Positions 43,727-52,416 of a DNA stretch of 64,000 nucleotides are shown here, piece after piece. The position numbers and the translations under genes are program-made. Source of the stretch: CAURNT01 sp963539215 (GTDB lineage: Bacteria; Fusobacteriota; Fusobacteriia; Fusobacteriales; Leptotrichiaceae); contig CAUTJT010000008.1 in NCBI GenBank assembly GCA_963539215.1, forward strand, positions 11,244-75,243, in the 5' to 3' direction. The notes under the pieces were generated by a model. The model was given only the letters and a program-made list of their open reading frames with translations. It made no database searches and was not told the origin of the DNA. The first letter of the stretch is position 1. Every line of letters starts with the position of its first letter.

Positions 43727-45154
43727 CTATCTTTTTATTTGATAATCTGTCCCTATAACAGAATCTATAGATCTTATTCTATCGTTTATTAAATTTATAT
43801 AGTAAGAATCAGTCGTATATGCTAAAGCATTTATATATTCTATTCTTGCTTTTGAGTAATAACTTACCTTAATTTCATAAGAATATGAATTTTCAGCTAA
43901 TTTTTCATAAGATTTAGCTGCATTATAGTAATTTTCAAATCTTGAATTATTTCTATTTTCAAATTTTTGATTATTAATATTTTGAATATACATATCTATA
44001 GTTGTTATCTCTGAACTCATACCATATTTAACAAAAGTTACTCTTGCTTTGTTAAAATAATTTAAAGCATTTTGATAATTTCTATTTTGATAATTTTTTA
44101 TACCATTATTATAGTTATCTTGAGCCTCTTTTAAATCTCTTACTCTATTTAAATTAATTAAATATGAATCAATTTGATTTATTTGTAATACCATACCATA
44201 TTTATTATATATTCTTCTAGCTTCATCAAAATTAGATTTAGCTCTATTAAAATCTGAAGAATTATAATATCTAATTGCATTATTATATGCAGTATTAGCT
44301 CTATTTAATTCAATTGTTCTAGTTATATTTGTAATATATCCATTAATTTGATCAACTTGTACATTCATATTATATTCATCAAATATAGAACGTGCTCTTT
44401 CAAAATATTCACGAGAAGTTTCATAAGATTCTAATCTATAATTTCTTAAAGCTTCTTCATAATACTTATTCGCTTTAGTCAAATCTATATTTCTTTTAAT
44501 TTCTCTGTATTTTTGAGTTGAACCTCTATAATTATTAGCAAAATCTGAATAAGCACTTGCTGCTCTATAATAATTATCACGAGCATACTCTAAATTCCCT
44601 AAGTTTTCATATCTAGTTGCTTGTTCAAAATATATATCTGCAGCACGTCTTGCAACTATTTCATAATAATCTTTATAAACACTATTTTGAAGATTATATT
44701 TGCTAAATTTATTAATATATGCATTTAATTCTGATACTCTATTTAAAGGATCAACATTCACATATCTAAAAATATTATTAACTGAATTATTTAATAATTC
44801 TTGAGAATTTGAATAACTAGTTAAAGATATGTATTTAGATAACTGTGGATTTTTTTGAACTATATCATTCATTTCCCACAATTCTAAATAAGCATTAGCT
44901 CTACTTTTTTCATCAACTGCTAAACTTAACTTATTTTTATAAGTTCTTTCAATTTCTCTAACTCTTGAAGCAACTGCATTTTCCTCTTCGATACTTAAAC
45001 CTTTTTTATTTTCTTTTAATTCATTTGCTGTCGCTTGTAAAGCTTCAAGATATCTACCTTTTTCAAAATATTCTTTAGCACTTAAAGAACTACAAGATAT
45101 TATAAAAAATATACTTGAAACTCCTAAAGTTATTCTCTTTATTAAATTCTTCAT
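43727..45154 (-). CDS. Lipoprotein with tetratricopeptide-like repeats
   Basis: It has 475 residues from the ATG at 45154 (GAGGTG just before it; the upstream start is rejected). The lipoprotein signal IFFIISC places Cys near residue 22. The body is almost all helical; three units of about 52 residues (near 235-400) share YxxAxxxFxxARxIxxKYxMxxQIxxIxxYIxNIxR, a TPR/BTAD-like pattern. Many tyrosine and asparagine residues. Probably a scaffold on the periplasmic face of a membrane; function unknown. Confidence 0.75.
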   Translation of the reverse strand: MKNLIKRITLGVSSIFFIISCSSLSAKEYFEKGRYLEALQATANELKENKKGLSIEEENAVASRVREIERTYKNKLSLAVDEKSRANAYLELWEMNDIVQKNPQLSKYISLTSYSNSQELLNNSVNNIFRYVNVDPLNRVSELNAYINKFSKYNLQNSVYKDYYEIVARRAADIYFEQATRYENLGNLEYARDNYYRAASAYSDFANNYRGSTQKYREIKRNIDLTKANKYYEEALRNYRLESYETSREYFERARSIFDEYNMNVQVDQINGYITNITRTIELNRANTAYNNAIRYYNSSDFNRAKSNFDEARRIYNKYGMVLQINQIDSYLINLNRVRDLKEAQDNYNNGIKNYQNRNYQNALNYFNKARVTFVKYGMSSEITTIDMYIQNINNQKFENRNNSRFENYYNAAKSYEKLAENSYSYEIKVSYYSKARIEYINALAYTTDSYYINLINDRIRSIDSVIGTDYQIKR

Positions 45155-45279
45155 TTTACACCTCATCTTATTTATATATAATAAATATACAACTATAAAA
45201 TTCTTTTGTCAACAACACTAATAAAATATTAAGATTAATTATAGTTTAATAAAAGTAAAGAATAATTATTAAACTTTAA

Positions 45280-45308
45280 TAGACTTTTAAAATAAATGAG
45301 AGTATAAT
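45280..45308 (+). promoter_or_regulatory. Promoter of the M24 peptidase gene
   Basis: TAGACT (-35, 45280-45285), 17 bases, TATAAT (-10, 45303-45308). Confidence 0.6.
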
Positions 45309-45334
45309 AAGCATAAATAGATAGAGGTGATAAA

Positions 45335-46396
45335 ATGAAATTACAAAAAATTTTAGAAAACATTAATCAAAAAGGTATGGATGCTCTTATTATTTCAACC
45401 CCTACAAATATTCTATATTTAACAGGTTTTGAATGTAATCCTCACGAAAGACTACTTTTCTATATTTTAAAAAATGATGGTAGTCAATATATTCTTTGTC
45501 CAGCTCTTGAAGTTGAAAGTGCTAAAAATTCAACTAAAGAAATTGAGATTATTGGATATTTAGATACTGAAAATGGAATAAATAAACTTGCTAAATTAGT
45601 TGGAAATCTTAATAATGTAGGAATTGAAAAAGAACACATAACTGTTAGCCGTTATGAAAAGATAATTTATGAATTTAATATAAAAGAAATTATAGATTCT
45701 TCTCAATTGATCAAAGATTTTAGAAAATATAAAAGTGATGAAGAAATAAAATTTATGAGAGAAGCAGCAAGACTTGCAGATCTTTGTATAGATATTGCAG
45801 AAAGAAATCTACGTGAGGGTATAACAGAACTTGAACTAAAAAATATAATAGAAAATACAATATTCAATGAAGGTGTAGAAAAAATGTCCTTTGATACTAT
45901 CGTATTATTTGGAGATAATGCTGCAAATCCTCATGGTGTAAGTGGAAAAAGAAAACTTAAATTAAATGAATATGTATTATTAGATTTAGGATGTTATTAT
46001 AAAAATTATGCTAGTGATATAACTCGTTGTATAGAATTTGGTGAAGCAAAAGAGTTCGATAAATTTATTTATAACTTAGTTGTTAAAGCAAATACAGAGG
46101 CTATAAAACTTGTTAAACCAGGAGTTACTTTTGCAGAACTTGATAAAAAAGCTCGTAGTATAATAGAAGATGCAGGATATGGACAATATTTCAATCATAG
46201 ATTAGGTCATGGATTAGGTATAGATTGTCACGAATATCCTGATGTATCTCAAAAAACATTAGACAAACTAGAAAAAGGTATGACTTTTACTATTGAACCA
46301 GGTATATATATACCTAACAAAGTTGGAATAAGAATAGAAGATGATATACTTGTAACAGAAGATGGTTATGAAGTATTAACTAAATCTAAAAAATAG
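45335..46396 (+). CDS. Xaa-Pro dipeptidase/aminopeptidase (M24B)
   Basis: Pita-bread metallopeptidase that removes residues before proline. It has 353 residues: creatinase N domain (1-125), catalytic domain (130-353). Metal ligands: Asp in LLDLGCYYKNYASDITR (two), His in HRLGHGLGIDCHEYP, Glu in TIEPGIYI, Glu in IRIEDDILVT. GAGGTG precedes the ATG. Single gene. Confidence 0.93.
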   Translation: MKLQKILENINQKGMDALIISTPTNILYLTGFECNPHERLLFYILKNDGSQYILCPALEVESAKNSTKEIEIIGYLDTENGINKLAKLVGNLNNVGIEKEHITVSRYEKIIYEFNIKEIIDSSQLIKDFRKYKSDEEIKFMREAARLADLCIDIAERNLREGITELELKNIIENTIFNEGVEKMSFDTIVLFGDNAANPHGVSGKRKLKLNEYVLLDLGCYYKNYASDITRCIEFGEAKEFDKFIYNLVVKANTEAIKLVKPGVTFAELDKKARSIIEDAGYGQYFNHRLGHGLGIDCHEYPDVSQKTLDKLEKGMTFTIEPGIYIPNKVGIRIEDDILVTEDGYEVLTKSKK

Positions 46397-46413
46397 CGGA
46401 AATATCCGCTATT
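46392..46413. terminator. Bidirectional terminator
   Basis: AATAGCGGA (46392-46400), loop aata, TCCGCTATT (46405-46413), T-rich on both sides. Between convergent peptidase and EF-G-like genes. Confidence 0.85.
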
Positions 46414-46417
46414 TTAT

Positions 46418-48400
46418 TTATATCATACTTTTTTCAATAATTTTCTTAGAAATATCTGTAGGTACTTCTTCATATTTTATAAGTTTCATTTCAAAATATC
46501 CTCTTCCTTGAGTCATTGATTTCAAATCATTAGAATATTTAAACGTTTCTGCCATAGGAGCTTCTGCTATTATTTCTTGTTTATTCTTAGAAACTGAACT
46601 CATTCCCAATATCTTTCCACGTTTCTTAGTTATATCTCCCATTACATCTCCAACATTATCTTCAGGAACAATAATTCTTAATTCCATTATAGGTTCAAGT
46701 AATACAGGGCGAGCTTCCAACATACCTTTTTTAAATGCAATATTAGCAGCTAATTTGAAAGCCATTTCTGATGAATCAACATCATGATATGAACCATCAT
46801 AAAGAACAGCTTTTATATTAGTAACTGGATACTTAGCCATTACACCTTCTTTCATTGATTCTATCAAACCTTTTTCTACAGCAGGTATATATCCTTTAGG
46901 AACAACTCCACCTACTATTTCTTCAGAAAATTCAAATTCTTTATCAGGTGAATAACTAAATCTTATTTTTACATCACCATATTGACCATGACCACCAGAT
47001 TGTTTTTTATGTTTACCTTGAACATCAGAAGATCCCTTTATAGTTTCCTTATACGGCACTTTTAAGTCTTCTATTAAAACTTCAACTCCATATCTATCTT
47101 TTAATTTAGAAATAACACTATTTGCATGTATTTCTCCTTGAACTCCAAGTATAGTTTGTGATGTTTCTACAACTCTTCTCCAATAAAGAGATGAATCCTC
47201 TTCACGAATCTTGTGAAGTGCAGTTGAAATTTTATCTTCATCTGATTTATTTTTTGCCTGTATAGCTATCATCATTTGTTCTTTAGGGAAATTAATATAT
47301 TCTAATTCAGATTGTTTTTCATTTTTAGATATAGTATCAGAATTTTGTAAACTATTTAACTTAGTCAAAAGAACTATATCTCCCATAGTAGCTTTAGGTA
47401 ATTCTATCATTTCACCATGAGACAAAGTAAATATTTTACTAACTTTTTCATACTCTCTTTTATTTACATTATATATATCACTATCATTTTTTATTTCTCC
47501 AGATAAAACTTTAACATAAGAAATCTTACCAACAAATGGATCTATTACTGTTTTAAATACTTGACCTATAAATTCTGAAATATTTATATTTTTTTTATTA
47601 TCTATAGGTGAAGGTAAATAATCTCTAACCATCTCAAGAGTAGTATGTAATCCTATATTTTTATATGTAGAACCACATATAACAGGAATAAGAGTACCAT
47701 CAAGAACTCCCTTTCTCAACCCTCTATGAATTTCTTCTGTTGTAAATTCAACACCTTCAAAAAATTTATTCATAAGCTCTTCTTCAGTTTCTGCAACTGA
47801 TTCAAGCAACATTTCTCTAACTCCATGAACTTCATCCCTATATTCTTCCGGCATATCAACTGTATCACATTCTTTTCCATTATATTTTCTAGCAAATAAG
47901 TCCACTACATTTATATGCCCCTTAAAGTCTTCACCATTTCCCCAAGGAATATGGAAAGGTGCAATTTTTTTACCATATTTTTCTCTTAATTGACCAAGTA
48001 TTTTTGAATAATTTGATTTATCTGAATCTACTTTATTAATAAAAATAAACTTAGGTATTTTTCTTTCCTCAGTAGTTTCTAATGCTATTTCAGTCCCAAC
48101 ACTTAAATCTGCAGTTGAATCTATGACAATTATAGCACTAGCTATTGCAGATAATCCAGATTCTAATTCCCCATAAAAATCTGAATAACTAGGCATATCT
48201 AAGAAATTATATTTCATTCCTTGATACTCTACAGAAGATAGAGTTGTAACATTAGATGATTTAATAACATCATTTGGTGATGAAATTCTTGAAATTAAAC
48301 CTACTGTATATTCAATAGATTCTAACATGTTACTTTTACCAGAACCACTTTGCCCTAATATTCCTACATTTCTTATATTACTACTAGAATAAACTTTCAT
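46418..48400 (-). CDS. EF-G-like translation GTPase (EF-G2/FusA2 group)
   Basis: It has 660 residues in the EF-G domain order (G domain, II, III, IV, V). The G1 loop is GQSGSGKS (16-23) and G4 is NKVD (about 124-127), but G3 is DMPSY (68-72) in place of the translational DTPGH, so the catalytic histidine is lost. Domain IV carries GGHGQYGDVKIRFSYS. Such proteins bind ribosomes and may act in rescue or stress, not in main elongation; the role is not established. The true fusA is not in this window. Confidence 0.85.
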   Translation of the reverse strand: MKVYSSSNIRNVGILGQSGSGKSNMLESIEYTVGLISRISSPNDVIKSSNVTTLSSVEYQGMKYNFLDMPSYSDFYGELESGLSAIASAIIVIDSTADLSVGTEIALETTEERKIPKFIFINKVDSDKSNYSKILGQLREKYGKKIAPFHIPWGNGEDFKGHINVVDLFARKYNGKECDTVDMPEEYRDEVHGVREMLLESVAETEEELMNKFFEGVEFTTEEIHRGLRKGVLDGTLIPVICGSTYKNIGLHTTLEMVRDYLPSPIDNKKNINISEFIGQVFKTVIDPFVGKISYVKVLSGEIKNDSDIYNVNKREYEKVSKIFTLSHGEMIELPKATMGDIVLLTKLNSLQNSDTISKNEKQSELEYINFPKEQMMIAIQAKNKSDEDKISTALHKIREEDSSLYWRRVVETSQTILGVQGEIHANSVISKLKDRYGVEVLIEDLKVPYKETIKGSSDVQGKHKKQSGGHGQYGDVKIRFSYSPDKEFEFSEEIVGGVVPKGYIPAVEKGLIESMKEGVMAKYPVTNIKAVLYDGSYHDVDSSEMAFKLAANIAFKKGMLEARPVLLEPIMELRIIVPEDNVGDVMGDITKKRGKILGMSSVSKNKQEIIAEAPMAETFKYSNDLKSMTQGRGYFEMKLIKYEEVPTDISKKIIEKSMI

Positions 48401-48502
48401 AATAAATACCTCCTAAATATTCATCTACTTTTTCACTACTAGTATAACTTGAAAAACAAAAAAAACAATCTATATAAATATTCAAATTGTATATATAAAA
48501 AA

Positions 48503-48524
48503 ATAGGTAGATTTCTCTACCTAT
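48503..48524 (-). terminator. Terminator of the dtd-NlpC unit
   Basis: ATAGGTAGA (48503-48511), loop tttc, TCTACCTAT (48516-48524); minus strand followed by TTTTTTT. Confidence 0.85.
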
Positions 48525-48534
48525 ATTATATGAT

Positions 48535-49155
48535 TTATCTTACTTCTCTTGCTGCATCAACTCTTACGGCATATTTAAAATATTTTGACCAATAAGAATT
48601 ATTCAAACTAGATAATACAACACCTTGTGATGATGATGCATTAATAAATAGTGAATTTCCTATATACACCGCAACGTGATTAACTCTATTTTCTGGTGTA
48701 AAGTATAAAAGATCACCAGGTTTTAAATCAGACGTTAATACTCTTCTACCTTTTTTAACTTGATCAACACTTACTCTAGGTAAATCATAACCAAATACAT
48801 CTCTGAAAACTTCACGTGTAAGAGCTGAACAATCTATACCACTCTTATTCGTACCTCCCAGCCTATATCTAGTTCCTGACCATTTGTCAAATGCATTAAA
48901 TAATTTATTTTTTAATATTATATTATCAAGGTTACTATAAACACCTGACATTGACATTACTGATTCTTCAATTTCATTTATCTTACTATTAATATATGAC
49001 TGATCGTGAATATACTCTCCATCAAATACTATAGAATTTGCATCTTGTAGCACTAAATCTTTTTGTGACTTAGCTGCTGATTTTTTCAAATTAATGGCAA
49101 ATGAGTTTGTTGATAAAAGTATCAGTGTAAATAACAAAGTTGCTTTTTTAAACAT
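48535..49155 (-). CDS. Exported NlpC/P60 family cysteine peptidase
   Basis: Cell-wall peptidoglycan endopeptidase. It has 206 residues from the ATG at 49155, after GAAGGAG (the longer frame starts inside dtd). Signal peptide MFKKATLLFTLILLSTNSFA. NlpC domain about 85-206: catalytic Cys109 in GIDCSALTR, His160 in RVNHVAVYIG and Asn172 as the third polar residue. No SH3 or LysM anchor. One base after the dtd stop. Confidence 0.9.
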   Translation of the reverse strand: MFKKATLLFTLILLSTNSFAINLKKSAAKSQKDLVLQDANSIVFDGEYIHDQSYINSKINEIEESVMSMSGVYSNLDNIILKNKLFNAFDKWSGTRYRLGGTNKSGIDCSALTREVFRDVFGYDLPRVSVDQVKKGRRVLTSDLKPGDLLYFTPENRVNHVAVYIGNSLFINASSSQGVVLSSLNNSYWSKYFKYAVRVDAAREVR

Positions 49156-49156
49156 A

Positions 49157-49606
49157 TCATTCTCCTTCTTTTGTATCAAAAATAATATTTATAGGGCCAT
49201 CATTTACAGATTCAACCAACATATGAGTTTGGAATATCCCTCCATAACAACTTATACCGCTATTATGTAATCTATCCATAAATTTATCATATATTTCTTT
49301 ACCTAACTCTGCATTTGCAGAGTTTGTAAAAGAAGGTCTTCTCCCATGATTAATATTTCCATATAATGTGAAATTACTTATTACTAATAATTTAAAATCT
49401 TTATCAACAACAGATTTTTCAAAATTTTTCTCATTATCTTCAAATATTCTTAATCCTATAAGTTTTCTAATACAAAGATCTATATCTTTTTCTGTATCAT
49501 TTCTATGTACACCTAGGTAAACTAAAAGTCCATTATCTATACTATTAAAACTGTTATCTTCAAATATTACTTTAGCACTTAGTACCTTTTGTATAATCAT
49601 TTTCAT
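49157..49606 (-). CDS. dtd: D-aminoacyl-tRNA deacylase
   Basis: Removes D-amino acids from charged tRNA. It has 149 residues from the ATG at 49606 (GGAAGGAG upstream; the ATG two codons later is an alternative, and the longer frame from 49666 has no ribosome site). Family motifs: SNFTLYGNINHGRRPSF with the S-x-F-T-L-Y core and VNDGPINI with the Gly-Pro dyad. Confidence 0.93.
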   Translation of the reverse strand: MKMIIQKVLSAKVIFEDNSFNSIDNGLLVYLGVHRNDTEKDIDLCIRKLIGLRIFEDNEKNFEKSVVDKDFKLLVISNFTLYGNINHGRRPSFTNSANAELGKEIYDKFMDRLHNSGISCYGGIFQTHMLVESVNDGPINIIFDTKEGE

Positions 49607-49769
49607 ATTAATGATACTCCTTCCTTTATGAGTATACCACAAAATTAATATATATGTAATAGACACTTGTAAACATAATCTTTTAAAATGTTTAGAAAGT
49701 TAGTGAAAATAATAGTTCAAAAGGTGTACTTTTTTTTCAAATTATAGTAAAATATGGTTAGGTGATTTT

Positions 49770-50354
49770 ATGAACATTGAAAAAATAACTAAAAAAATAA
49801 TAGAAGATAATAATAATCTAAAATATACAAAAAATGGTATAAAACCTATTTTTACAGCATATAGCGAAAGTAAAATATTAATAATAGGACAAGCACCTGG
49901 ATTAAAAACACAAGAACAAGGTATTCCATTTAAGGATAAAAGTGGTGAAAGATTAAGAGAATGGTTGGGAGTTGATAGTGACTTTTTCTATAATTCTAAA
50001 CTAATATCTATATTACCATTAGATTTTTATTACCCTGGAAAAGGAAAAAATGGAGATTTACCTCCTCGCTTAGAATGTGCAGATAAATGGCATAAATTAT
50101 TAATATCTAATATGCCTAATATTGAAATCATAATACTAGTAGGATTTTATGCACAAAAATATTACTTAGGCAATAAGGTTAAAAAAAATTTAACTGAAAC
50201 AGTTAAAAATTATAAAATTTATTTACCTAAATATATACCTTTAGTTCATCCATCACCCTTAAACTTTAGATGGTTTAATAAAAATCCTTGGTTTGAAGAA
50301 AACATATCTTTTTTAAAACAAAGAGTTAAAGAAATTATAGGAGGAAATAAATGA
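49770..50354 (+). CDS. Uracil-DNA glycosylase superfamily protein
   Basis: It has 194 residues. GQAPG (40-44) and HPSPLNFRW (about 157) are the two catalytic-loop motifs of the UDG fold. It lacks the Cys ligands of the iron-sulfur family 4 enzymes, so it belongs to the uncharacterised UDG-like group; its base specificity is not known. Overlaps holA by four bases (ATGA). Confidence 0.85.
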   Translation: MNIEKITKKIIEDNNNLKYTKNGIKPIFTAYSESKILIIGQAPGLKTQEQGIPFKDKSGERLREWLGVDSDFFYNSKLISILPLDFYYPGKGKNGDLPPRLECADKWHKLLISNMPNIEIIILVGFYAQKYYLGNKVKKNLTETVKNYKIYLPKYIPLVHPSPLNFRWFNKNPWFEENISFLKQRVKEIIGGNK

Positions 50355-51250
50355 TACATTTTATACAAGGTCTTTCTTCTAAAACTATATACCTAGAAGC
50401 ATTATTAAAGAAATTAAATATAAATAATATCTCAAAATTCGATGAAACTAATTCTGATTTTTTCTTGAGCGAGATAAATTCTGGTTCTCTTTTTGCAGAA
50501 CCAAAAATAGTTTTATTAAACAATGCAGATAAAATTAAAAATATATCTCAAATACTTGAAAAACTTTCAAATTATGATAACACAGATGAAGAAGTTATTA
50601 TAGTATATAACAGTAATAATGAAAGTAAAAAAATTAATGATTTAACCAAAACATTTGATACTTATTCTGTATTTAATGTAAACTTAAATAGGAAAAATTT
50701 TTTAGAATATATAGAAAAAAGACTAAAAATAAAAAATAATGAATCAAATCAATTACTTGATTTACTAGATGAAGATTATTATTTAATTTCAAATGAATTA
50801 GATAAAATTGAAAATTTTTTAAACGGAAAAATATATTCTTTAGACAATGTTAAATCAATTTTATCTAAAAACTCTAAGTTTATAATATTTGAATTAACAA
50901 ATGATATTTTAAATAATAAAGAAATTGATTATCCAATTAAAGAACACATGGGTGTTTTAAGTTCTTTAACTAATGATTTTGATGTATTATATAAATTACA
51001 CGTATTAAAAATAAGAGAAAATAATTATAATAATTTTAAAGAAATTATCAAAACTTTATATATATTTAACTCCTACTCTCCTTACTATATTTTCAAAAAA
51101 CAAAATTTCTTAGATAAATTTAGTAAAAAAGACTGTTTAGACTTATTAAAATTAGCTTTTAAAACTGAATTAATGATAAAAACTGGAGAAATAGATCTTG
51201 AAATTGGAGTAGAAAATTTCATAATGAATATATACAAAAAAAAGCATTAG
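50351..51250 (+). CDS. holA: DNA polymerase III delta subunit
   Basis: Clamp-loader subunit that opens the beta clamp. It has 299 residues, lysine/asparagine-rich. FIQGLSSKTIYLEALLKKL at the start, KIVLLNNADKI and the C-terminal helical collar LHVLKIRENNY...SPYYIFKKQNFLDKFS...LDLLKLAFKTELMIKTG fit HolA. Weakly conserved family, so assignment is by pattern. Confidence 0.78.
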   Translation: MIHFIQGLSSKTIYLEALLKKLNINNISKFDETNSDFFLSEINSGSLFAEPKIVLLNNADKIKNISQILEKLSNYDNTDEEVIIVYNSNNESKKINDLTKTFDTYSVFNVNLNRKNFLEYIEKRLKIKNNESNQLLDLLDEDYYLISNELDKIENFLNGKIYSLDNVKSILSKNSKFIIFELTNDILNNKEIDYPIKEHMGVLSSLTNDFDVLYKLHVLKIRENNYNNFKEIIKTLYIFNSYSPYYIFKKQNFLDKFSKKDCLDLLKLAFKTELMIKTGEIDLEIGVENFIMNIYKKKH

Positions 51251-51281
51251 TAGAGTAAAAATCTCTACTAAATGCTTTTTT
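51241..51281. terminator. Bidirectional terminator of holA and rpoD
   Basis: AAAGCATTAGTAGAG (51241-51255) pairs with CTCTACTAAATGCTTT (51263-51278), one bulged base, T runs on both strands. Confidence 0.85.
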
Positions 51282-52416
51282 AATTTCTAAATTCTTCTAA
51301 ACCTTTTTTCTTTTTAATATTTTTTAATTTGTTTATAGCTTTAACTTCTATTTGACGTATTCTTTCTCTTGTTACTTCAAATATTTTTCCAACTTCTTCT
51401 AATGTTTTAGGAGCACCATCATCAAGACCATATCTAAGTCTTAATACTTGTTCTTCTCTTTCATTCAATTCTTTTTTTAGAACTTCATTAAGTTTTTCCT
51501 TAAGAACAGATCTCACAGTTGCTTCATGAGGATTTAAGAATTTATCATCTTCAACAAAATCACCAAGTTCACTATCATCCTCACTACCTACAGGAGTTTC
51601 AAGCGATATCGGATCTTGATTCATTTCTAATATATTCTTAACTTTTTCTACAGGCATCTCTACTGTTTTAGCTAAATAATCAGCAGTAGGTTCTTTCCCT
51701 GTTTCTTGTAGATGTATTCTTGAAGCTTTTTTTATCTTATTTATAGTCTCTATCATATGTACTGGTATTCTTATAGTTCTACCTTGATCTGCTATTGCAC
51801 GAGTTATGGCTTGTCTTATCCACCAAGTTGCATAAGTTGAAAACTTAAATCCTTTATTAGATTCAAATTTTTCTACTGCCTTCATAAGTCCTATATTTCC
51901 CTCTTGAATTAAATCTAATAACTTAAGTCCACGATTAGTATGTTTTTTAGCTATACTAACAACTAATCTTAAGTTAGCCTCCATCAATTCTTGTTTTGCT
52001 CTTTCATCTCCCTCACTAATTCTTTTAGCAAGTTCTAATTCTCTTTCATTAGTAAGTAAAGGTATTTGACCTATTTCTCTTAAATACATTTTTATAGGTT
52101 CATCTACATCAGTTGAATCACCAACATGTATAAAGTCTTCTTTTAATAGTTCTTCTACTTCTTCATCATCTATATCTAATTTTTCAACTATATCAACAGA
52201 TTTATTTTTTTTAGCCATTTTTTTATTTTTATCTGAAACTTTATTAACTATTTCTATTCCCATTTCAGATAATTTGAAAAAAGTCATATCTATTTTATCT
52301 TGTGACATACCCTTCATAAGTTTATTAACTTCTTCACGGCTTACAATTTTCTCTTCTTTGGCTTTTTTTATCAAATTGGCTAAGCTTTCCTTTATGTTTT
52401 CATTGTTTACGGCCAT
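51280..52416 (-). CDS. rpoD: Primary sigma factor RpoD
   Basis: Housekeeping sigma-70. It has 378 residues with region 1.1 shortened (about 1-90), region 1.2 DPIKMYLREIGQIPLLT, region 2 (ANLRLVVSIAKKHTNRGLKLLDLIQEGNIGLMKAVEKFE...KFSTYATWWIRQAITRAIADQGRTIRIPVH), region 3 and region 4 (REEQVLRLRYGLDDGAPKTLEEVGKIFEVTRERIRQIEVKAINKLK). Start overlaps dnaG by 17 bases; GAGAGAG serves as its site. Confidence 0.97.
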   Translation of the reverse strand: MAVNNENIKESLANLIKKAKEEKIVSREEVNKLMKGMSQDKIDMTFFKLSEMGIEIVNKVSDKNKKMAKKNKSVDIVEKLDIDDEEVEELLKEDFIHVGDSTDVDEPIKMYLREIGQIPLLTNERELELAKRISEGDERAKQELMEANLRLVVSIAKKHTNRGLKLLDLIQEGNIGLMKAVEKFESNKGFKFSTYATWWIRQAITRAIADQGRTIRIPVHMIETINKIKKASRIHLQETGKEPTADYLAKTVEMPVEKVKNILEMNQDPISLETPVGSEDDSELGDFVEDDKFLNPHEATVRSVLKEKLNEVLKKELNEREEQVLRLRYGLDDGAPKTLEEVGKIFEVTRERIRQIEVKAINKLKNIKKKKGLEEFRN

